A stretch of 64,000 nucleotides of DNA, taken from assembly GCF_031755915.1 (NCBI RefSeq), contig NC_083387.1, positions 9,321,001 to 9,385,000 of the forward strand. The letters are read 5' to 3'. This document shows, one piece after another, positions 1-11,152 of the stretch (positions are counted from its first letter, which is position 1; every line of letters begins with the position of its first letter). A program made the translations under genes and the position numbers. Source of the DNA: Ziziphus jujuba. Its lineage: Eukaryota > Streptophyta > Magnoliopsida > Rosales > Rhamnaceae. The notes under the pieces were generated by a model. It did no database searches. It saw only the letters and a program-made list of their open reading frames with translations, and was not told the DNA's origin.

Positions 1-2365
1 TTTTTGGCCTTTTCAGGCCAACCCATACACTTTTTCCACTATTTTCACCCCTTTGAACTCATTCCCATGGTTATTTTTCCCAGATTCCTCACTGTTTGAG
101 AGATCCGACAACAGGAAGTTTGGCCGACGCTTCAACAGTGTTTTCCGGCCACCGGAGGAATCTTTGGACCAAGGTGAGCATACTGCTAGGTTCCTTGTCT
201 CTTGGGCTTCTCATGGATATAAATTTGTGTATTTTGGAGGTTGCTTGATAATTTTTTTATTTTTGGGTCAATTAGTTCATTTTCGGATAAGTTGTGACTG
301 CGTTTGACAAAATTGGTTAAATTGGTTAAAATTGGGGTTGGATTAGTGAAATTGGATATTATTAGGACCCATTAGGTGGTTCAATTTCAAAAAATTAAGT
401 TTTGGATGAAAATTTCCAATTTTGGATACCGGATCCTAAGGGTACGAGTTGTAATTGGACTGTTAAGTGTCCAATTTATGTAATTTTATCGTATCATAAA
501 TTATTTTAAGACGTTTGAATCATACAAATGTCTTTGGTTTAGTTATTTGGAATCTGAGAAATATTTTATTATATTACAGGCACTCGAGTTGAGCCAAGAG
601 GTGATTCTGCAAATGAGCAGGAGTGAGCATCTGTAGTACTGTGAGTGATTATAATTTTAAAAAATATTTTGGATGTATAGTATATTATATATATGCTTTG
701 AGTATTTTACTTATATCTATCGTTTGATTTGAATGTTCATTTTATGGATATGTAAGAATCTGCTTTTACATATATGTGTTATTATTTTATATTACTTTTG
801 TCAATATTTTAAACATTTAGTAATTCTAATGAGTTCATGAATGAACTTGTGGTATTTAAATCACTTTGGTATTTGAATTCAAGTTTTAAATCACTTTAGA
901 AAATAATTGATTTGAGAAAGCAGATTGAAAATTATATGATTTTAACCATGTTCAAGTATTTTAAAATTTTATATGCTTAAAATTGGTTTATGGTGAATAT
1001 GCTTCACTGTGGTATTTCTGATTTATATGAAATGATGATTTGAAATTTTTGGAATATTTAAATAAGCAGATAAATTTGGAAATTAAATAAGGACTCATGA
1101 TACAGTATTGTTCAGAAACGTATTTGAGATATTACAAGATTATTTTTAAGAATACTGTATCAGTTGTTTTTAATTGATGTACTATGTAGTACCAGAGTTT
1201 TGATTCAGTATTATATTACAGCGCACTGAGTTTACCACGGTGCTGTGAGATTGGTTTCATTCAACGGTTATCAATTATTATCACAGACTGTGAGGTCGGA
1301 TTTATCCAACAGTTTATTATTATTATTACCACAATGCCGTGAGGTTAGTTTCATCCAATGGTTATCTATTATTACCACGAACTGTGAGGGTTGGGTTTAT
1401 CCGACGGTTTTTATTATTATTACCATGGTGCTGTGAGATTGGTTTCACCTAACGGTTTATTATTGCCACAGACCGTGAGGTTGGATACGTCCCGACGGTT
1501 ATTTATTATTTCCACGACACCATTCGTATATTGAAGGTCGTGAGGTGGGTGTATCTCAGGGGTTTACAGATTGATACATCATATGGTACATTGTATACAT
1601 TTGAATATATTGTTGATTAACAAATATTGTGGTGATTTCTGCATTTTGATATTTATTTAGTGGAATTGTGTTTATTATATTTTATGCTCAAATATTTATA
1701 TCTTGATTTGAGACATTTTATAACATTACAATGATTGTTCATTCATACTTTTGAGCATCGATTTTTTATGATATTAAATTAGGGTACAAGTTTGGATTTT
1801 GTGAAATAATTTTTAAATGGGAAACTTTTCAAACTAGTGGAACGAGAAGTTTTGAGAGAAAGATTTTTCAGAAATAAATTATTATTTTTCTATTATACTA
1901 TGCCACTCACTTAGATTTCTTTATCTTATGTTTTATTTGTTTTAAATTCGTTCCCCTAGGCCCAAACAGCTAGTAGCAGTTTACCTTGCGCACAGCTTAT
2001 TGCTTTTTTCCTTCCACTACAGCAGTTGTATTTATCCTTTCTTTATCTATTGTTATCTTCTAGACTTATTTATTATTTATTTGTACTCCTAGACTTCGTT
2101 GACACTCTTAAAATACTCTGATTTTAAATATGGGACTCAGTAGAGACTATGGTACTTATGTGTGTAGTTATGGCCTGTAGTACAGTAAGCCGGTTGTGGA
2201 CTTTACACTGTTGTGGATTTATTTTTATATATACATATTGAGGTATTATTGCTATCGCATGTATTCGTTGTCCACGTTTTAAGGTGAGGTTCCATTGAAT
2301 ATTCTCTAAGGGTTCCCGAGAACACCCGGGAGATCTTGGGAGGGTTCCCGAGACAAGTCCTGTCA
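1..2365 (+). repeat. 5' LTR of the gypsy element (left-truncated by window)
   Basis: This collinear match to 5486-7723 ends in TCCTGTCA at 2365. It keeps a 138-bp block (1638-1775) that is missing from the 3' LTR, and it contains a six-unit minisatellite at 1235-1511. A degenerate primer-binding-site candidate (TTGGTTTTGTAGC, resembling the initiator-Met type) lies at about 2383-2395. The ORFs in the LTR are not conserved genes. Confidence 0.9.
1235..1511 (+). repeat. minisatellite inside the 5' LTR, about 6 units of about 46 bp
   Basis: Units begin CCAC(G/A) and run through a GTGAGGTTGG-like core, then TTTATCC(G/A)ACGG, then a TTATTATTA tail. Unit lengths by eye are 43-48 bp. The matching array in the 3' LTR is at 6718-6991, so the array predates this insertion. 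Confidence 0.85.
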
Positions 2366-3125
2366 GCTGTAAATCTCATGAGTTGGTTTTGTAGCATCTT
2401 CTTTTGGGTGATGATTTTAGATAATTGTTTTGATATTTTGTTTTCTTGGAGATTGAGGATTTTATGCCAACGATATTCTATGGATCTGAGGTGGTTGATA
2501 TTTTTTATGATAAATTAATCTCCTAAGGAATATGATTTTTGGAGCATAGCTAGATTATAAGAAAGTGATTAATGTTTCCTTATGGTTTGAGGATCTAGTA
2601 ACTAGTTCTTAGCACTTGGTTGTGATATTAGAACTAAGATTTATATTAGAATTAAGATTTAAATTTCTTTATTGCTTGAGGTATAAATTCTTAGAGTTTG
2701 TTTGAAGTTGGAAGAATTTGAGGTTTCTTCAAGAATGATATTTGAGATGATGAGGGGACTCGAACTCGATCTTTTGGCTTTATATTTCTTAGTGTTGACA
2801 ATCTTGAGGATTTCTTTTAGGCTTTATGAGCAATCTAAAGCTCTCCATTGGAATAAATATGAGGAACTTCGTTTTATGACTTTGATGAATTTGGTTAAAA
2901 GAAAGATGTTTGTTGAGGTTAAGGAAATTGGATAATCAATGAGGAACATGGATCTTATAATTGTAAGTACTAGGAGTGTAATCAGAGGCGAAAAGAATAA
3001 TCTAAATTTTAACTTTGTGACACTAGTATTTGGTTTGAGGAAATTCGATTTAAGTTCTAAGCCTTCCTTTTGAATTAATTGATGGATTTTCTTTTAGAAA
3101 GTTATGAGTTGTTACTTATGCTTCT

Positions 3126-3419
3126 AGACAGTCAAAGAAGCACGAGATGAATTATTCGACTCATAATTTAGGGTTCGCTACAGTGATCTTTATACTAAAG
3201 GCTTGGAGGCACTACTTGTATGGAGCCACTTGTCGGATCTTTATCGATCATAAGAACTTTAAGTATTTGTTTACTCAGAAGGAGTTGAACTTAAGGCAAA
3301 AGACATGGATGAGGTTGCTCAAGTATTATGATTGCACTATTCCTTTGATGTTTGAGTTGCAATGGTTGGGTGTAAATTTGTGGATGCGTAATTCTGGAGC
3401 ACTTTTTGCTAGCTTCTAG
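3126..3419 (+). pseudogene. gypsy pol remnant: RNase H domain
   Basis: The reading frame carries the Ty3/gypsy RNase H signature: an [14 protein letters not shown] segment, then WRHYLYG, then a [18 protein letters not shown] stretch and a YDCTI motif near the end. These correspond to the central and C-terminal part of the RNase H that follows reverse transcriptase in gypsy pol. No reverse transcriptase YxDD motif was found upstream. The frame closes at 3419. Certainty is high for family, nil for function. Confidence 0.85.
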
Positions 3420-3589
3420 CTGCAACCGATACTTATGGATTGTGTTCTTGAAGCCTAATTTGAAAATCCTTACTTGATAAGCATAAGAAGGAAAGTTAAA
3501 CAAGGGGGAAATCAGATTTTGCTATTAAAGGCAATAGAGCCTTGGTAATTGGTTCTAGGCACTGTTTTCCAACTAATGAAGAGCTAAAA

Positions 3590-4310
3590 AAAAGCAAATA
3601 TTGGAAGAAGCCCATAATTTCGCCTATGCTATGTACCCTGGTAGTACCAAGAAGTACCATATCCTGAAAGAGTATTATTGGTGGATACGGATGAAAAGAG
3701 AAGATGTTGAATATGTATTCTAGTATTTCATTTGCCAACAAGTGAAGGTAGAAAGACAAAAGCCTTCTGGACTTCTACAACCTTTATCGATCCCAAATAG
3801 AAATGGAAGTGCAATACAATAGATTTTATATTCAAATACAGGATGGTATTTTGGTGATAATGGATCGACTCATCAAGTCCGCACATTTCCTACCCATTCG
3901 GGAGAGGTTTTCTCCTCAGAAGTTATCGAAACTCTTTATGAATCATATTGTGAGCTTGCATGCGGTGCCAGTATCGATTGTATCTGACAAAGATCCACGG
4001 TTCACTTCTAGGTTTTGGTAGAGATTAATGAATGAACTTGGTGTCAGTTGAATTTGAGTATTGCTTTTCACCCTCACAGCGATGGACAATCTGAGAGGAC
4101 TATTCATATCTTGGAGGACATGTGGAGGTTATATGTACTACAGTTCAAAGGGAATTGGAATGAGTATCTATCTTTAGCAGAGTTCACCTACAACAATAAT
4201 TGTCACTCGAGCATCGAGATGTCACCTTATGAGGCGTTGCATGGGAGACAATGTCGGACTCCATTATATTGGAATGAGACGGTGAAAGGAAATTTCTAGG
4301 CCCTGAGATT
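3590..4310 (+). pseudogene. gypsy pol remnant: integrase zinc region and catalytic core
   Basis: A decayed zinc-binding region at about 3605-3775 keeps the EEAHNFAYAMYPGSTKKYH histidines and a CQQVK segment, but the first Cys of the C-x2-C pair looks replaced. The core follows: MDRLIKSAHF (first Asp) near 3860, VSDKDPRFTSRFW (second Asp) near 3990, and FHPHSDGQSERT (Glu) near 4085. It runs on through the conserved FTYNNNCHSSIEMSPYEALHGR region to about 4270. A stop at 4019-4021, a frame change near 4048 and another stop at 4297-4299 interrupt it. Confidence 0.88.
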
Positions 4311-4379
4311 GTACAGGCGATAGTGGACAAGGTCAATATTATACGGGCCAAGTTGAAAGCAGCACAAGACAAGCAAAAG

Positions 4380-4840
4380 AGCTATGTGGATGTGCTAAGG
4401 AAGGATCTTGAGTTCGAGGTTGGCGATCGAGTATTCTTGAAGCTCTCTCCTTAGAAAGTGTAGTACGTTTTGGAAAACGAGGAAAGCTAAATCCTCGCTA
4501 CATTGGACCATATGAGATAGTAGAGAGGATAGGTCCAGTGGCTTACAGGATTGACTTGCCGGAGGAGCTTTCTCGAGTTCATGATGTTTTTCACATCTCC
4601 ATATTCCGCAGGTATATCTCAGACCCATCACATGCGTTGGAGACACCGAAGATTGAATTGGGGGATGACTTATCTTATGAGGAACAGCCAGTGCAGATTT
4701 TAGGAAGGAAAGAGAAAAGGCTTCGCAACAAGACTATACCTTTGGTGAACATTCTTTGGATAAATCACCTTATCGAGGAAGCGATTTGGGAGCGAGAAGA
4801 TCAAATACGGAGTCAATATCGTCACCTCTTCCAAAACTAA
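4380..4840 (+). pseudogene. gypsy pol remnant: integrase C-terminus and chromodomain-like tail
   Basis: From about 4538 the frame reads AYRIDLPEELSRVHDVFHIS, the usual tail of gypsy integrase. It continues with a segment ending PVQILGRKEKRLRNKTIPLV and LIEEAIWEREDQIR, as in Tekay/Del chromodomains. The frame ends at 4840, about 40 bp before the polypurine tract. The stretch just upstream (4390-4530), which should be continuous, is disrupted by a stop (TAG at 4454-4456) and a frame change. Confidence 0.85.
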
Positions 4841-4882
4841 GGTACTAATTTCGTGCACAAAATTTCTTTAAGAGGGGTAGGT

Positions 4883-7723
4883 TGTAACACTCCGTACCCA
4901 AATACACATATTTCAAGCAAGTTTGACCAAGTTGACTAAGTTTGACCAAGTGAACAATATGTGGGTCCAAGTTGACTTTTCAATAGCCGATATTTTTTGG
5001 TTTGACTGAGGTGTCATTGTGTAAATCTCGTTGATACGAGTTCATAGACTTATGGCACATCAAATTCCGAGTTACGGATAAAAAGTTATGGTTCTGAGAA
5101 GTTTTAAGCATAAGTTTTATATTAGTGTTCAAATCAGTCCCAGTTTTTATCTGTTAGTGATCTTAGGCTCTATATAAACCCCGGTAAGCGTTCTAAATAG
5201 GAAGCAAACCCCAAAATATCCATTTCATCTCCAAAACCCGAGATATTCTTCCCCCAAACCCATGGGTTTGAATTGGGTCGTTTCGACCCATTTATCGTCG
5301 AACCGAATCACCACCATTTTGTCCATCTCTGGCCAACCATCATTTACACGCACCATCTACATAGAAAGGTCACTTGAAGGCGAGATGAACCATGAAATTT
5401 CACGCCGATAGACGGTTGGATGCGCCCAGATCGGGCCAGTGAAGTCCGCAGCGGCCGGCGAGGTGGGTCACCGGATTTTCTTACTTTTTGGCCATTTCAG
5501 GCCAACCCATACACCTTTTCCACTATTTTTGACCCCTTTGAACTCATTCCAGTGGTTATTTTTCCCAGATTCCTCTCCGTTTGAGAGATCCGACAATGGG
5601 AAGTTTGGCCGATGCTTCAATAGTGTTTTCTAGCCACCAGAGAATCTTTGGACCGAGGTGAGCATACTACTGGGTTCCTTGTCTCTTGCGCTTTCCGTGG
5701 ATATAAAGTTTGTGAATTTTAAAGGTCGTTTAATAATTTTTCCATTTTTGAGTCAATTAGTTAATTTTTGGATAAGTTGGAATTGTGTTTGGACAAAATT
5801 AGTTAAATTGGTTAAAATTAGGTTGGATTAGTGAAATTGGATATTATTAGCACCCATTAGGTGGTTCAATTTCGAAAAATTAGGCTTTGGATGAAAATTC
5901 CAATTTTGGGTACCGGGTCCTAAGGGTACACAGTGTAATTGGACTGTTCAGTGTGCAATTTATGTAATTTTATAATATCATAAATTATTTTAAGACATTT
6001 AGGTCATACAATTGTTTTTTGTTTAGTTATTTGGAGCCTGAGAAATATTTTATTATATTACAGGCACTCGAGATGAGCCTGGAAGTGATCCTGTAGATAA
6101 GCAGAGTGAGCATCTGTAGTACTGTGAGTGATTATGACTTTAAAAATTGTTTTGGGTGTATAGTATAATATATGTGTGGTTTAAGTATTTTACTTATACC
6201 TATCATTTGATTTGAATGTTCATTTTATGGATATATGCGAATCTGCTTTTACATATATATGTTATCATTTTATATGACTTTTGTCAATATTTTAAACATT
6301 GGGCAATTCTAATGAGTTCATGAATGAACTTGTGGTATTTAAATATTTTGGTATTTGAATTGAAGTTTTAAATCACTTTAGAAAATAATTGATTTGAGAA
6401 AGCAGATTGAAAATTATATGATTTTAACTATGTTCAAGTATTTTAAAATTTTATACGCTTAAAATTGGTTTATGGTGAATATGTTTCACTGTGGCATTTA
6501 TGGTTTTATATGAAATGATGATTTGAAATTTTTGGAATATTTAAATAAGTAGATAAATTTAGAAATTAAATAAGGATTCATGATACAGTATTGTTCGGAA
6601 AAGTATTTGAGATATTACAAGATTATTTTTAAGAATACTCTATCGGTTGTTTTTAATTGATGTACCATGTAGTACTAGAGTTTCAATTCAGTATTATATT
6701 ACAGCGCACTAGGTTTACCACAGTGCCGTAAGGTTGGTTTCATCCAACGGTTATCTATTATTACCACGGACTGTGAGATCGAGTTTATCCGACAATTTAT
6801 TATTATTATTACCACGGTGCCGTAAGGTTGGTTTCATCCAACGATTATCTATTATTACCATGGACTATGAGGTCAGATTTATCCGACGGTTTATTATTAT
6901 TACCACGGTACCATGAGATTGGTTTCACCCAACGATTTATTATTGCCACAGACCGTGAGGTTGGGTACATTCCGACGGTTATTTATTATTTCCACAACAA
7001 CGTTCGTATATTGAGGGTCATGAGGTGGGTATATCCCAGAGTTTATAGATTGGTACATCGTATAGTATATTGTATACGTTTAAATATATTGTTGATTTAC
7101 AAATATGGTGGTGATTAAATTGGGTATAAGTTTGGATTTTGTGAAATGATTTTTAAATGGGAAACTTTTCAAACGAGTGGAACGAGAGGTCTTGAGAGAA
7201 AGATTTTTCAGAAATAAATTATTATTTTTCTATTATACTATGCCACTCACTGAGATTTCTTTATCTCACATTTTATTTGTTTTAAATTCATTCTTCTAGG
7301 CCCAGGCAGCTAGTAGCAGTTTACCTCGCGCATAACTTATCGCTTGTTTTCTTCCACTACAGTAGCCGTATTTATCCTTTCTTTATCTATTGTTATCTTT
7401 TGGGCTTATTTATTATTTATTTATACTCGTAGACTTTGTTGACACTTGTAGAATGCTCTAATTTTAAATATGAGATTCAGTAGAGACCATGGTACTTATG
7501 TGTGAGTTATGGCCTGTAGTACAGTAGGCCGGTTGTAGACTTTACGTTGTTGTGGATTTATTTTTATATATACATATTAAGGTATTATTGTTATCGCATG
7601 TGTTCGTTATCCACGTTTTAAGGTGAGGTTCCATTGGATATTCTCTAAGGATTATCTGATGGTACTTCACCAGACGGGACCACCCGGGAGATCCTGGGAG
7701 GGTTCCCAGGACGGGTCCTGTCA
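4883..7723 (+). repeat. 3' LTR of the gypsy element (about 2.84 kb)
   Basis: This LTR starts TGTAACACTC right after the polypurine tract and ends TCCTGTCA. From 5486 onward it aligns with window positions 1-2365. It carries its own copy of the 46-bp minisatellite (6718-6991). It lacks the 138-bp block present in the 5' LTR, with the junction at 7116/7117. The flanking candidate target duplication (ATATT) cannot be checked because the left flank is outside the window. Confidence 0.9.
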
Positions 7724-8239
7724 ATATTAGTTATATAAAATGATTTAAAACCCTATTATTTAAAAGTCAAAAGAATCCAAATTATAACAAATTAAAAATT
7801 GAAAACCTAAATTATTATTTCAAAAGTTAAAAATTTAAATTGCGAAATTTTAAAATGAAGGATAGCAACATGCAATTAACTCTTATATGCTTTACCATCA
7901 TGCCCACCCAAGCATGCCACATTAAATGCTACCTCTCTCTCTCACTCATTATTTTAGGCTTTTTTTTTTAAAGTTTTTACGTATATATTTTATTTTTTTA
8001 TGTGGAATTGTCGAGTTTTCAACTAAAGCTTTTTAGATTGTTGATTCTTATACCAAATTAAATTATCACTTTTTCCAAAAGTATAAAAGGAAAATATGTG
8101 GGCTTTCATATCTCTTAGATTTTTTTTCTCATACCAAAGAGGAGTTTTGTTTTACAATATCAAATTAACTCTATACAATACCATAAAATCTAAATTTACC
8201 AACAAACCCTCATCCTTTTCATTCCTCTGTTAGAGTAAG
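7724..8239. other. AT-rich spacer
   Basis: Non-coding, AT-rich DNA right after the gypsy 3' LTR. I see no gene, RNA or terminal repeat here. Confidence 0.6.
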
Positions 8240-8961
8240 AGTTTCCGCCCCAAGTAGCTGCCACTAGGAGGATTGGCATTGCCTTTCAGCAAGGGCGGTG
8301 GATTCACACTGGGGCTTCAGCATCCTTGACCACGGTGAGGCCCCTAAAACGTTTTTAGGTCCTGGCCAAAGTGTGAACTTCAACAATATCGTTATTTTAA
8401 GATAACTAACTCACAAAAACTTATTAAAAAGTCTAAACTAGTTACCCAAATGCATTGATGTAGTTTACATAATGATAAGAAATATCTGCACTCTTCGAGT
8501 TAGTGCCCAACTCCTTTCACAGGAGTTTTTTTCATTCAACAACATCCTAGGCAAAATGCTGCCTTACAGATTATATAGTCCCCTCTTTTAAATTTTACTC
8601 TCAACAAATAATAACAAAATAACCAAATTGGATAACAAAAAACAGTTATGAGCTCTGAGCTATGGCTCTCCAAAAAAGTCTCAGTGCTGGCCTGGCGTAA
8701 CAAAATCCTTGAGCCAGCATGGTCTCGCATGTTTCCTGGCTTCACGAAGCATGCCTGACTCCTTTGTGAGCTTCTTCTCGTTTCCTTCGGCTTCGTCTTT
8801 GTTCCCAGCCTCAAAACGACCCTTCCTTGCACTTGTTTCATCTTTACTGCTATCCTGGATCTCTTCCTCGTGGGCCTCACTTTTAGCCCACTTATCCATT
8901 TGGTCTTGGACCTAATTGCTGTCCAAAAGCACCTCAGCCTGGTGACTATCACATAATCCAC
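8240..8961 (-). pseudogene. possible retroelement-derived relic
   Basis: This patch has higher GC than its surroundings. On the minus strand, 8681-8899 gives a charged segment ending RPCWLKDFVTP, which resembles the (P)xWLKDFV motif that many plant retroelement polyproteins carry at a domain border. Nothing upstream or downstream in frame looks like gag, integrase or reverse transcriptase. The part at 8240-8400 is also unusual in composition but I could not place it. It could equally be unrelated low-copy DNA. Confidence 0.25.
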
Positions 8962-9042
8962 TTTTTCAGGATAAAGATCAACCTGTAAATAAAAAAAACA
9001 TTATAACAAATCAATTTTTCTTTAAATCTAAACTAACCATCA

Positions 9043-9079
<37 letters not shown>

Positions 9080-11111
9080 GATTTGAAGAAAAACCAACCA
9101 TCACCTTTGGTTAAAAGCTGTTGTCTGTATCTAGATCCCTGCCACACCTAATCCATTCGTGGTCACCACTAATAAATTGAAGAATTTTTATTTTCAAAAA
9201 TATTCAAATCTAAAAAATAAAAAGAAAATATAAGGATAATTTTGAAAGTTTAAAAATTGAAACTGTATAAAGTTATTTTGATATTGCAAGTAAAAATTCT
9301 TCTTACTGAAACACACTTCTCTCCCCCTCTCTATCTAGAAAATGGGAGAAAAACTTACATGCAATGGCTATATATGCCCACATACATCAACTATCTAATT
9401 GTCATTTAAGGTCACATACAAGATTGTAAACAAACAATCTATTAATAATTTTACACAATATCAAAATAAAATATGTAAATTTTTTGGGAGTCCTATAAAA
9501 TAATCGTTAAATATTTATTTATTTTTAAATAAATAATTTGTTATATTATATCATCTATACAATTATAATCAATATATATATATATATATATATATAATTT
9601 TGATATGGTAAGAAATTTATAAAAAATTATTAAAAAATTTAATGTTTGTATATATTGTCTGTCATAATTTTTTTCTATAAATCTTTTATTATATTATTTC
9701 TATAAATATCATATATATTATATATATTAATTTTATAAGAGTTTTTCTATTTCTATGGATTCTTCGACAATTAGTATTAATTTTTAGTAAAAAAAAAAAA
9801 GGACAATTGAAATTATTAAGCTTTAGAAGTTTCAAGTAAGGTGTTTCTAAAAAATAATAATAATAATAATAATCAAGTAAGGTTTATGGATCTCAAAATT
9901 AACTTGGGCCGAACTCAGCTCGGACCGACTTGCTTTCGGTTTGTATCAATTGTATCTAAACTTTTTTTGGATGAAAATCTAACTTTTTGCCTAATACGAC
10001 ATAAACAGACCTGCTTCAGTATTAATTTGTCTTGAAATAATTAAATGAGTAAATGAATGGCAGTTTTTCCTATCTAAATTCTTTCTTTCGGGAAGATAAA
10101 CTGTTTTGACACGTTCATTTGTTTATATAATTAGGTGATAGAGAATGTATTAATGTTAGCTAGAAATCTTTTTTAATTTTTTTTTTAATGTACAGAATAA
10201 TACTCTGTGGGAAAAGGCATTAATTACATAGATGGTATCTTAAATGTTAATATTCACAATATAGGAATGTCACAGCGAATTAAACTTTCTTTTTTCTTTT
10301 TTTCCTCACAGAATACATCAGAAAGCAAAAGATGCCAACCATCTTTGGAATAGATCTAGTTCCATTCTAATCTATATATCCTATATATAGTATTTTTTTT
10401 TTTTTAGGTGAAAGATATAAAGATAAGGGATTGATATAGCAATATATAAATCATCACAGAATTTTTAATTTCTGTCACTCTTTGTTCTATAATGTTTTTA
10501 TATTCCAGATTCATTAATTATATTAAATTTATGAAAGTACAATTCGGAAACACCAAAAAAAGTACTTCCACACCATTCTTAAAGGCTGCTCCACAAATCA
10601 AAAATATTTTGTTTTGTTTTTCTTTTCCAAATAAAGGGTCGGGGATCATATATGTATATTAAAGAAGAAAATAGAAAAAGGCAAAAGACAGAGTCACATG
10701 GAAGGGTTTTGGATAGGTATTGAGAAGAAAGACATGGAAATGGGTAAATGATATGGCATAGTGGATTATGTAGATTTTTGTAGGGGTGGAAGTAGAGCAT
10801 GGTTAGGAATATTTTAAAGGTTTGATGAGGTTAATTGACTGGAGGGAAGGAGACCGTTGGCTTAGGGAGTGTTTTTGGAGGATCTTTGTCACTCTCACAC
10901 ACCAAATGTATTTGTTTTCCAATTTCCAAATTGTTTGAGGAAAAAAAACCACCTAATCTCAAATTTTGGCTACATTTTCCTTATAGCCATCTTCTCATTC
11001 TTTGCTTGTGTCCCCTTCCTACCCCATCTGTACCTACTGTTGATGTATACTTGCCAACTTATTAGCATTCTCTACTCTCTTTCTTCCAATCTTAATTCAC
11101 ATTGTTTTTTA

Positions 11112-11115
<4 letters not shown>

Positions 11116-11149
<34 letters not shown>
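11116..11149. repeat. (GA)n microsatellite
   Basis: An uninterrupted run of GA dinucleotides, about 17 units. Confidence 0.95.

Positions 11150-11152
<3 letters not shown>

Larger units (their letters stand above)
1..7723 (+). mobile_element. Ty3/gypsy LTR retrotransposon, Tekay/Del-like chromovirus, decayed, 5' end outside window
   Basis: Two long direct repeats (LTRs) flank about 2.5 kb of internal DNA. Recognisable internal coding, in order, is RNase H, integrase and a 3' chromodomain-like tail, all broken by stops and frameshifts. Gag, protease and reverse transcriptase were not found; 2366-3125 holds no protein I can name. The sequence before the 3' LTR (an AAATTTCTTTAAGAGGGG-type stretch at about 4859-4882) matches the polypurine-tract context common in this lineage. 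The Tekay/Del assignment rests on the long LTRs, the TGTAACAC LTR start and the pol tail. The internal region is far shorter than an intact element of this group, so the copy is internally deleted and cannot be autonomous. Confidence 0.9.
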
